From a bacterium (GTDB lineage Bacteria; Calditrichota; Calditrichia; RBG-13-44-9; J042), in the NCBI GenBank assembly GCA_015485355.1, contig WFTQ01000016.1:1-64000 (forward strand): a stretch of DNA of 64,000 bases. Reading direction: 5' to 3'. Positions 19,510-27,579 of the stretch are shown in pieces. The notes under the pieces were generated by a model that had not been told where the DNA came from, did no database searches, and worked only from the letters and a program-made list of their open reading frames with translations. Numbering within the stretch: position 1 is the first letter of the stretch; each line of letters opens with the position of its first letter. Made by a program: the position numbers and the translations under genes.

Positions 19510-20249
19510 ATCCCCTGGGTATCCTTGGTTTCGGGCGTTTCGGGCAGTTACTCTACAAGCATCTGAAAAACCGGGTGGACCTTGCCGTTTACGATCCCTA
19601 TCAGCGTTATCAACGCAAATTTTCCCGGGTTCCCTTTGTTGAGCTTTCCCGGATAGCCCGAATGCCCCATTTAATCTTGGCGGTGCCTGTAGCCGCCATC
19701 GAAGAAGTAGCCCGAAAATTAAACCCGCATATTCGATCCGATGCCCTGGTAATGGATGTGTGTGCCGTCAAAACCTATCCCCTTCAGGTGCTGGAAAAGG
19801 AATTGCCTTCAACCGTGGAGATCGTGGGCAGTCATCCCCTGTTTGGGCCGGACTCCGCCGCCGATTCCTTTCGCAATCATATTTTGATTCTGAGTCCTGT
19901 GAGAATTGCGGCGCCGCGATTCCAAATGGTGCGGAGGTTCTGGCAGGCCCTCGGTGTGCAAATTGTGGAAATGACCCCTGCAGAGCAGGATCGGTTGATG
20001 GCCTGGAGCCTGGCCCTGACGCATTTTCTGGGACGCGCCCTTACCCGCTTGCCCTTACCGGAAACCCCCGTCTCCACCCGGGACTATCAAAATCTGTTGA
20101 AACTGGTGGCGAAAATCAATCGGGACACGGTGGAATTGTTCCAGGATATGCATCGCTTTAATCCATATACCCGGGAAATGCGGGAGGTGCTGTACAAATC
20201 CATTGCCGATTTAAAGTCCGAACTGGACAGTATTCAAAAGGTGGAATGA
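19506..20249 (+). CDS. tyrA: Prephenate/arogenate dehydrogenase, copy 1
   Basis: 'LGILGFGRFGQLLYKHL' Rossmann, 'DVCAVKTYP', 'VGSHPLFGP'; ATGA overlap with aroC. Confidence 0.88.
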   Translation: MNPLGILGFGRFGQLLYKHLKNRVDLAVYDPYQRYQRKFSRVPFVELSRIARMPHLILAVPVAAIEEVARKLNPHIRSDALVMDVCAVKTYPLQVLEKELPSTVEIVGSHPLFGPDSAADSFRNHILILSPVRIAAPRFQMVRRFWQALGVQIVEMTPAEQDRLMAWSLALTHFLGRALTRLPLPETPVSTRDYQNLLKLVAKINRDTVELFQDMHRFNPYTREMREVLYKSIADLKSELDSIQKVE

Positions 20250-20410
20250 GCTCTGCTTCAACCGGGAAAGAATGCCTGCAGGCAATCGCATCATCAGGGG
20301 TTTGACGATCGGCATCACCGGAAATACCGATGCTGAAATACTTTGTCCATAGGGCCGATTGAAACGAGGCATGATGTCGGTGGATTTAGAGTAAATCGGG
20401 GAAACGGCGA

Positions 20411-21295
20411 GTGACTTATTGGGGAGAGATTGCAGCCCTGGGAACGGCCATCTGTTGGTCTTTTTCGGCGGTCTTTTTTACCATCGCCAGTAGAAGAGTT
20501 GGGGCATTAACCATCAACCTGTTTCGTCTTCCGCTGGCCATCTTCTTGTTGTGGGGAACCTACCTGATATCGGGCGGCGATTTTTCCATTCCGAGGGAAG
20601 CCTTATTTTACCTGGCCATGAGCGGTGTGTTGGGGTTGGCCATCGGAGATACGTTTTTATTCTACTCCATGGTACGGGTAGGTTCTCGCATAAGCATGTT
20701 GTTGCTGTCTTTGGCTCCCCCCATTACGGCGCTGTTAGCGTTTATGGTATTGGGCGAGGTTCTTTCCCCGAAGGAAATTCTGGGTATTGCCCTGGCGATT
20801 TTAGGGGTCTCCTGGGTGGTTCTGGAACAAAACGACGCCCCCCGGGCACAAAGGCGATCGTTTCTAAAGGGAGTGCTTTTGGGAGTACTATCGGCTTTTA
20901 CCCAGGCTCTCAATTTGATTTTTGCTAAGAAGGCGCTGGTAATGGATGTCGATCCCCTCTACGGTACGCTGATCCGGATGCTGAGTGCCGCCCTGATACT
21001 GTGGCCGACAAGTTTCCTGTTGCGAAAAATTAAAAATCCGCTTAAAATGTTAAAGGCCGATATAACGGCGATAAAGTATTTGCTCTCGGGGGTTGCCATG
21101 GGACCTTACCTGGGCGTGTGGCTTTCGCTGGTGGCCGTCAAATTTACTCATACGGGGGTAGCCGCAACGATCATGTCCATTGTTCCGGTAACGATGATCC
21201 CCATCTCCATTCGATTTGAAAAGGAAACGCCTTCCATTCGCTCGGTGATTGGTGCCGTTATTACCGTGGTGGGAATTGCCTTTTTGTTCCTGTAG
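20411..21295 (+). CDS. EamA/DMT family permease
   Basis: Ten predicted hydrophobic segments with duplicated EamA pattern; 'ICWSFSAVFFTIASRRVGALTINLFRLPLA'; GTG start. Confidence 0.88.
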   Translation: MTYWGEIAALGTAICWSFSAVFFTIASRRVGALTINLFRLPLAIFLLWGTYLISGGDFSIPREALFYLAMSGVLGLAIGDTFLFYSMVRVGSRISMLLLSLAPPITALLAFMVLGEVLSPKEILGIALAILGVSWVVLEQNDAPRAQRRSFLKGVLLGVLSAFTQALNLIFAKKALVMDVDPLYGTLIRMLSAALILWPTSFLLRKIKNPLKMLKADITAIKYLLSGVAMGPYLGVWLSLVAVKFTHTGVAATIMSIVPVTMIPISIRFEKETPSIRSVIGAVITVVGIAFLFL

Positions 21296-21465
21296 CAATC
21301 TCGGATGTTTGCTTCCGGTTCCAGTAGAATCCAAAGACGATTCCCGCAAGGCTCTCGATCAACAGCCGGTATGTCCGGTATTCGGCCATGCAGCTTAGGG
21401 GGGATGGATGTTTTCCATGGACCGGCCAAGATGCTTTCCTTTGTCACTTAACGAGGAGGGATAAA

Positions 21466-22200
21466 ATGGAGGCTCTGGGTATCATCGGATTCGGCCGTTT
21501 TGGGCAATTATTATATCAGTTTTTGTTTCGAAAATATCATGTAGTCCTTTACGATCCTCACCAGCAGTATCGCCCCGAGTTTGAGAATTATCCTTTCGGC
21601 AGCCTGGAAGAGGTATGCTACAATCCGCTGGTGATTATTGCGACTCCTATTTCGGCTTTGGATCGCCTGGTGCGCAACATCGCCAGATGGTTAAAACCCG
21701 AAACCGTTGTAATGGATGTTTGTTCTGTGAAAAATTATCCCTTGAACCTGTTATTAAACTTCTTGCCCGAAGAGGTGGAAATTGTAGGCAGTCATCCTTT
21801 GTTTGGACCCGAATCTGTAAAAAAGAGTTTGAAAGGGCATTATGTGGTATTGATCCCCGCCCGAATTTCTTCCCGGAGGTATGAACAAATGAAGAGGTTC
21901 TGGAAGGAGCTGGGTGTTCGGCTTGTGGAGATGGAGGCCATTGAGCACGATCGTATTATGGCCTGGACCCTGGCGTTAACCCACTTTTTAGGACGAGGTC
22001 TGAAGCGGCTGGAATTGCCCGGCACACGGGTGGCTACGCGGGATTTTCGGATTCTAAGCCATTTGATCGACAGGGTCAATCGGGATACTATCCAACTGTT
22101 TCAAGATATGCATCGCTTTAATCCCCATACCCGTAAGATGCGCAAAGCGGTTTTGAAACAATTTCGGGAGTTGGATAAGGCGTTGGATCAGCTGAGTTGA
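21466..22200 (+). CDS. tyrA: Prephenate/arogenate dehydrogenase, copy 2
   Basis: 'LGIIGFGRFGQLLYQFL', 'DVCSVKNYP', 'VGSHPLFGPESVKKSLKG'; strong similarity along full length to copy 1; SD gaggaggg before ATG 21466. Confidence 0.88.
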   Translation: MEALGIIGFGRFGQLLYQFLFRKYHVVLYDPHQQYRPEFENYPFGSLEEVCYNPLVIIATPISALDRLVRNIARWLKPETVVMDVCSVKNYPLNLLLNFLPEEVEIVGSHPLFGPESVKKSLKGHYVVLIPARISSRRYEQMKRFWKELGVRLVEMEAIEHDRIMAWTLALTHFLGRGLKRLELPGTRVATRDFRILSHLIDRVNRDTIQLFQDMHRFNPHTRKMRKAVLKQFRELDKALDQLS

Positions 22201-22706
22201 AAAAGAGGAGACCGCTTTTGGCGATCCAGGAAATTGGACGGCCGGTGTGGGAGGATTGTGTGGAAAGACTGGGAGCGAAACCTCCCCGTTCCGATTTTCG
22301 ATGGGAGTTTCTTCTGCCCAGCAATTTGTACTATGCCGACCGTGCAGCCGTGGCCCTGTTGAGGCGTTTTCATGAGGTGGAATGGCGTCGTTGCTGGGAT
22401 GTCCCCATTCGCCTGGCGGTGGTTGAATGCCTCAGCAATGCGATTGAACATGGCAATCGTTTTCAGGCGAAGAAGGTGGTTCGGATGCGGGTATGGTGTA
22501 ACCCTCAACGCATTCGCATCGTGATCCGCGATCAGGGTCGGGGATTCGATCCTTCCCGAAAACGAAGTCTGGAACAATTGAACCGAAAGTTCAAGGATCG
22601 CGGCAGAGGCCTGCACATCGTGCAGCACCTGATGGATGAGGTCAAATTCTACCTCAAGGGTCGGGAGGTGCGTTTAGTCAAAAAATTGATTTCCGCCGAC
22701 CGGTAG
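22197..22706 (+). CDS. RsbW/SpoIIAB-like anti-sigma serine kinase (HATPase)
   Basis: 'LAVVECLSNAIEHGNRF' N-box and 'VIRDQGRGFDPS' / 'DRGRGLHIVQHLMDEV' G-boxes; TTG start overlapping tyrA stop. Confidence 0.88.
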   Translation: MKKRRPLLAIQEIGRPVWEDCVERLGAKPPRSDFRWEFLLPSNLYYADRAAVALLRRFHEVEWRRCWDVPIRLAVVECLSNAIEHGNRFQAKKVVRMRVWCNPQRIRIVIRDQGRGFDPSRKRSLEQLNRKFKDRGRGLHIVQHLMDEVKFYLKGREVRLVKKLISADR

Positions 22707-22719
22707 AAATTTTCGGATA

Positions 22720-22778
22720 AAAAGAAAAAGGGGTGGATTCTGATCCTTCTATGCCTAAGTTGCCAGGCAATCCATCCC
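22720..22778 (-). terminator. Terminator of pgsA (minus strand)
   Basis: On minus strand gggatggatt ... aatccacccc stem (one wobble) followed by tttttcttttt. Confidence 0.6.
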
Positions 22779-22820
22779 CAAGGGGAAGGAAGCCTTTGGG
22801 AAGGTGGCAAAGAGAACCGT

Positions 22821-23486
22821 TTACAGTGATCTTTTGTCAAATAGAAAAAAATGCAGGCATTGTCTGAGCATATTGCCCACCAGTTCCCGGTTCTCATATA
22901 AATAAATCAGGCCCGAGCTGATGGTGAGAAGGGTAACGCTCCACATGGCCACCGCGATGACCGTTTCGAAACCGCTGATGTAGGGATTGGGATCCGGGAA
23001 GGTGTAATTTCGGAAATTGATGAAGATGAGGATGAGAAAGATGGTGGCCATCTGAAGAGCGGTTTTCCATTTCGCCAGAATATGGGTCACGATGGGGGTG
23101 CCGATATACAGGGCATACATGCGGATGGAGGTTACCAGAAAGTCTCGCGCAACAATCGTCCAGACCATCCATGCGGCAACGGTGTGATGCACGGCAAAGA
23201 CGATGAGAGCGGAGCTGACCAGGATTTTATCCGCCAGAGGGTCCATAAACTGTCCCCATCGGGTGATGACATGATATTTGCGAGCATACCAGCCGTCATA
23301 CCAGTCGGTCAGGGAAGCGATCAGGAAAACGATCGAGGCGGCCAGCTGATGGCCCGGGGTTTTTTTAAGAAACAGAATCAGGAAGCAGGGGGTCAGAAAC
23401 ATTCGCAGCAGGGTTAATTGATTGGGGACTGTGAAGCGCATGCCGGTCTTCAATTTTTCATTTAATTTAATAATGGGGCCCTGCAT
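22821..23486 (-). CDS. pgsA: CDP-diacylglycerol-glycerol-3-phosphate 3-phosphatidyltransferase
   Basis: CDP-alcohol phosphatidyltransferase motif 'DWYDGWYARKYHVITRWGQFMDPLADK'. Confidence 0.9.
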   Translation of the reverse strand: MQGPIIKLNEKLKTGMRFTVPNQLTLLRMFLTPCFLILFLKKTPGHQLAASIVFLIASLTDWYDGWYARKYHVITRWGQFMDPLADKILVSSALIVFAVHHTVAAWMVWTIVARDFLVTSIRMYALYIGTPIVTHILAKWKTALQMATIFLILIFINFRNYTFPDPNPYISGFETVIAVAMWSVTLLTISSGLIYLYENRELVGNMLRQCLHFFLFDKRSL

Positions 23487-23723
23487 AACGTAATGAAATT
23501 TTAAAACTTCCCGATTCCTTTTTTTTTAAGGAAATAAAAAAGACCTAATTATTCGAGGGGAGGTTTCGAAAATAGTAATGAGCTCCGTGAGGGTGCGATA
23601 ATTCTTGTTTACGATAAATTTAACCCAATTTTTTCTGTGAGGTGAGTCATCGTACCGGGTGGGGCTCCTGCTATATTTGGCGACTGTAATTGACGTGGCG
23701 GAGCTATATATAACGCAATTTTC

Positions 23724-24758
23724 ATGAAAAACAATTCCGTACGCACATCACCGAGGAAGACCGACACCACCGTGGATGAGAAACAACATCCTCCTACTCA
23801 ACCGCTCTCCAATATCGCCATAGTGGGGCTCAATCGGATTGGGTGGAACATTTATAAAAATCCCGGTCGTTTTATTCGTCCGAATCAGCAGATCGTGGGT
23901 TTTATCAATGTGTATCCCCTGGAGGATTCCGATAGTCACTGGACCTCGCTGCTCAATTTGCTGGGCGATTTCAGCGAGTTTTCCCGAATCATTCAAAAGC
24001 ACGATATCTCCAGAGTTATTGTGGCCCTCGATCCTCATGATGTTCAAAAAATCCATGAGGTTCTACAGGCCTGCCAGCAACACGGGGTTCAGTACGATCT
24101 GGTTTCGGACCTCTACGACGTTGTCTACGGAAATACCTTCAAAGAGATATTAAAGGATATTTCTCAACCTTTTGAATTCTCCATTCGTCGCGTGTTGGAC
24201 CTGTTTTTTTCCATCCTTTTATTTCTACTATTTTTACCCTCCTGGATTGTGATCGCCATGGCCATCAAATTCGACTCGCCCGGAACGGTGCTTTACTCCC
24301 AGGAACGGGTGGGTAAAAACGGACGCATCTTTCGCATCTTCAAATTCCGGAGCATGCGGGCCGATGCAGAAAAGTATTCCGGACCGCAACTGGCCACTCA
24401 GAACGATCCCCGAATTACCCGCGTGGGACGGATATTGCGTAAAACCCGCCTGGATGAATTGCCCCAACTCATTAACGTCATCGTGGGAGACATGAGTTTT
24501 ATCGGTCCCCGGCCGGAACGACCCTATTTCGTCGAAAAATATCGCCGGGAAATCCCCTTTTATGTCAATCGGCTGAAAGTGAAACCCGGTTTGACCGGAT
24601 TGGCCCAGGTGGAGACCGGCTATGATGAATCCATTGAAGATGTCCGCCAAAAATTAAAATATGACCTCTATTACATTGAACACTACAATTCTGTTGCCCT
24701 GAATCTAAAAATTCTCTTCAAAACCATCTGGGTGGTTCTGACCGCACAGGGACAATAA
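23724..24758 (+). CDS. Exopolysaccharide polyprenyl glycosylphosphotransferase (initiating sugar transferase)
   Basis: '[20 protein letters not shown]', '[38 protein letters not shown]', '[10 protein letters not shown]'. Confidence 0.95.
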   Translation: MKNNSVRTSPRKTDTTVDEKQHPPTQPLSNIAIVGLNRIGWNIYKNPGRFIRPNQQIVGFINVYPLEDSDSHWTSLLNLLGDFSEFSRIIQKHDISRVIVALDPHDVQKIHEVLQACQQHGVQYDLVSDLYDVVYGNTFKEILKDISQPFEFSIRRVLDLFFSILLFLLFLPSWIVIAMAIKFDSPGTVLYSQERVGKNGRIFRIFKFRSMRADAEKYSGPQLATQNDPRITRVGRILRKTRLDELPQLINVIVGDMSFIGPRPERPYFVEKYRREIPFYVNRLKVKPGLTGLAQVETGYDESIEDVRQKLKYDLYYIEHYNSVALNLKILFKTIWVVLTAQGQ

Positions 24759-24762
24759 CCAT

Positions 24763-25620
24763 ATGCCGAAGAATATTCTTTCGTTTGATATTGAAGACTG
24801 GTTTCACCCGGAGATTTTCGATGGACGGTTTCCCCTGGAGCACTGGATCCGTCTGGAAAGTCGGGTGGAACAAAACACGGAGATCATTTTGGAGTTCTTG
24901 AAGCGGAAAAACATGACGGCTACCTTCTTTGTGCTGGGATGGGTAGCGGAAAAATATCCGGAACTGATTCGTAGCATCGCCCGGGAAGGTCATGAAATCG
25001 GTTCCCATCTGTTCAGTCACAAAATGATAACCAAGATGACCCCCGATCAATTCCAGCAGGAACTGGAACGCTCTTTACAAGTGCTTCGGGAACTGACCCA
25101 ACAACCGGTGATGGGGTTTCGGGCGCCCACCTTTTCGATTACCCGTAAAACCCTGTGGGCCTTTCCCATTATGTACCGGGCCGGTATCCGATACGATTCC
25201 TCGGTGTTTCCCATTGTGCACGATCGCTATGGCATACCGGATTCGCCCCGGAAACCGTATATCATTTATAAAGATGAGCACTCCCGGGGGGGGATTGTGG
25301 AATTTCCCATGACCACCTTGCGTTTTGGGAGGGTCAATTTCCCCCTGGGCGGGGGAGGGTATTTCCGGCTCTATCCTTTCTGGTTCAGCCGGTTTCTGAT
25401 GAAGCGTTGCCAGGCCGAAGGCGTTCCGATCATCTTTTATGCGCACCCCTGGGAGTTTGATAAAAATTTACCTCGAGTGGACTTGAATTTCGTGGGGAAA
25501 ATCCGACACTATACAGGAATAAAAAAGTTTCTGGAGCGTTTGGATCGTTTGACCGATACGTTTGAATTTACCTCGTTCGAAAAGTCTGGAATGTTGAATG
25601 CCTATTCTTTATCTCAATAA
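24763..25620 (+). CDS. Polysaccharide deacetylase, DUF3473/XrtA-associated type
   Basis: 'LSFDIEDWFHPEIF', 'HEIGSHLFSHKMITKMT', 'GFRAPTFSITRKTLWAF', 'FYAHPWEFD'. Confidence 0.9.
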   Translation: MPKNILSFDIEDWFHPEIFDGRFPLEHWIRLESRVEQNTEIILEFLKRKNMTATFFVLGWVAEKYPELIRSIAREGHEIGSHLFSHKMITKMTPDQFQQELERSLQVLRELTQQPVMGFRAPTFSITRKTLWAFPIMYRAGIRYDSSVFPIVHDRYGIPDSPRKPYIIYKDEHSRGGIVEFPMTTLRFGRVNFPLGGGGYFRLYPFWFSRFLMKRCQAEGVPIIFYAHPWEFDKNLPRVDLNFVGKIRHYTGIKKFLERLDRLTDTFEFTSFEKSGMLNAYSLSQ

Positions 25621-25933
25621 GTGGCATTTTTTGCGAAGGGTCACAACGCCGAATTGTGGCATGAGGAAATTAAACCTGATCTTGAGCGCGAAAGGAAGGG
25701 GAACGGTGTCCTGGCAGGGTTTACCGGGAAAAAATGAAAACATTTCCCGCGCTTCAGTCGGATGAATAAGCATGTCCCGTAGAGAAGACGAGTGGATACA
25801 TTTTGAAAAACCGGTTTGAAACGGCCAACGCCGGCATTATATGTGAGATGGTTTCTGGTGGGTGCGGTTATTGATGGGTACCGGCGTTAAATCGCCGATA
25901 AAATAGAAATAAAATAAAGGTGAAGAAAGACCT

Positions 25934-26797
25934 ATGATCGATCAAGAAGGCATTAAAATTGACACGAAGTTTTTAGACGAGGATGGTCAGATTGCCCTGG
26001 TGGAATTGAGTGGATACGTGGATCAGGCGAATGTGCATCTGTTGCAAAAAACCATCGATAACAGCCTGGAAAGCGGCACCTACAAACTCATATTCGATTT
26101 GAGAGACCTGGTTTATATGAGCAGTGCCGGCTGGGGCGTATTGATCGGGGAAATTAAACGCTTTCGGGAAAATGGCGGGGACATTAAACTGGTGAATATG
26201 AGTCCGGAAATCTACGAAGTCTATCAAATGCTGGAGTTTTACCATATATTGTCGGAGTATCCCTCGGTGGAAGAGGCCCTGGCAAGTTTCACCCGCGGGC
26301 AGGAACCGACGAACGCCAAGCCTTCGATGACCCAGGTCGATGAAGCCCGGCAAACTCAGGAAGAGGTTGTGGAACCCAAACAGGAGGTGGAAACCTCCAC
26401 CACGGAGATTCAGGATATCCTGGAACATATCGGAGGGAGCAATAACAACAACCGGCACGAGGAAGCCGAGATCGTGGAGGAGGATATTGAGCTGGAGCTG
26501 GATGATGTGGTGGAAAAAGATTTAAACATCGGGGGGGACAGCCGGGATAAAGTCCATGTGGAATTTAATCCTGTTACCGTGGAACGTCCTCCCGATTTTA
26601 AGATACTTCCTCTGCCTGAAAAAATTCGGGCGATTGTGGCCCAGTTTCCTCATTTTGGTCCCTGGAAAATTCGGAAGATGTTGCGCCATCCGGAGTTTGG
26701 AAATGTTAAAATCGGCTATTTTAAGTTACGACGGCTGTTGAAACAATTGGATCTGGACACCAAAGAAAAACGATATCGGTATTACCGTTCCTGTTAA
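25934..26797 (+). CDS. STAS domain - acidic linker - C-terminal helix-turn-helix-like domain
   Basis: STAS 'YKLIFDLRDLVYMSSAGWGVLIGEIKRFRENGGDIKLVN'; acidic linker 'EEAEIVEEDIELELDDVVEKDL'; C-term 'LPEKIRAIVAQFPHFGPWKIRKMLRHPEFGNVKIGYFKLRRLLKQLDL'. Confidence 0.8.
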   Translation: MIDQEGIKIDTKFLDEDGQIALVELSGYVDQANVHLLQKTIDNSLESGTYKLIFDLRDLVYMSSAGWGVLIGEIKRFRENGGDIKLVNMSPEIYEVYQMLEFYHILSEYPSVEEALASFTRGQEPTNAKPSMTQVDEARQTQEEVVEPKQEVETSTTEIQDILEHIGGSNNNNRHEEAEIVEEDIELELDDVVEKDLNIGGDSRDKVHVEFNPVTVERPPDFKILPLPEKIRAIVAQFPHFGPWKIRKMLRHPEFGNVKIGYFKLRRLLKQLDLDTKEKRYRYYRSC

Positions 26798-26821
26798 ATC
26801 GATAACCATTTGGAGGTTGGA

Positions 26822-27559
26822 GTGATTCGACAATTCAAGCAGACCCGATGGTTAAAACCGTGGGTGGTGTTGTTGATCGGGCAATTATTGCTCTTGCCGC
26901 AGATCGGATGGGTGACTCCGGCAGGGATCCCCGGCAGCGAAAGCGAACCCCCTAAGGCCCCTCAAGCGTTCACGGTCAAAAAATCGATCTTTGTCCCCGG
27001 CGATGCGGTCGAAATTTCCGTGTTCCCGGACACCACCTCGTTTCTGAACCAGGTTTTCCCCATCGACGATCGGGGCTACATCGATTTGCCCATCATCGGA
27101 AAAGTGAAGATCACCGATATGTCCAAACAGGAATTCATCGAATTCATTCAGGAAAATTTCAAAGATTATTTGAGGTATCCCTACATTGTGGTAAAACCCA
27201 TGATCCGTATCAGTGTGCTGGGAGGTGTGCTCCGCCCCGGGTTTTATTATGTGGACCCCGATATGACCTTGTGGGAGGTGATGCACCGCGTAGGGGGTAC
27301 TCTGGATGAAGAAGGACTAAAGGAAATGCGCTGGGAACGGGACCGCGAAGTGGTGCAAAAAGATCTCATCCCTTATTTGCAGAAGGGCACCTCCTTAAGG
27401 GCGATGGGGTTTCGTTCGGGCGATCAAATCTGGGTCAAATCGCCGGGTAAACCGGGGTTGATGGATAAGGTGCTGCGCTATATGCCTGTGGTCACCATGT
27501 TTACCACCTTGTTTACCCTGTATTATACCTATCAGAGAACGATTTTGATCAGGAGATAA
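26822..27559 (+). CDS. Wza-like polysaccharide export outer membrane protein (poly-export + SLBB)
   Basis: 'FVPGDAVEISVFPDTTSFLNQVFPIDDRGYIDLPIIGKVKITDMSKQEFIEFIQENF...YIVVKPMIRISVLGGVLRPGFYYVDPDMTLWEVMHRVGG'. Confidence 0.92.
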   Translation: MIRQFKQTRWLKPWVVLLIGQLLLLPQIGWVTPAGIPGSESEPPKAPQAFTVKKSIFVPGDAVEISVFPDTTSFLNQVFPIDDRGYIDLPIIGKVKITDMSKQEFIEFIQENFKDYLRYPYIVVKPMIRISVLGGVLRPGFYYVDPDMTLWEVMHRVGGTLDEEGLKEMRWERDREVVQKDLIPYLQKGTSLRAMGFRSGDQIWVKSPGKPGLMDKVLRYMPVVTMFTTLFTLYYTYQRTILIRR

Positions 27560-27579
27560 AAACCATTTGAGGATAAGCC

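Noticed and set aside
26580-26797. Possible transposase fragment (IS3-like HTH)
   Set aside because: In-frame C-terminus of an intact STAS protein; no DDE domain, no inverted repeats, no target duplication seen. Kept as a domain-fusion finding instead
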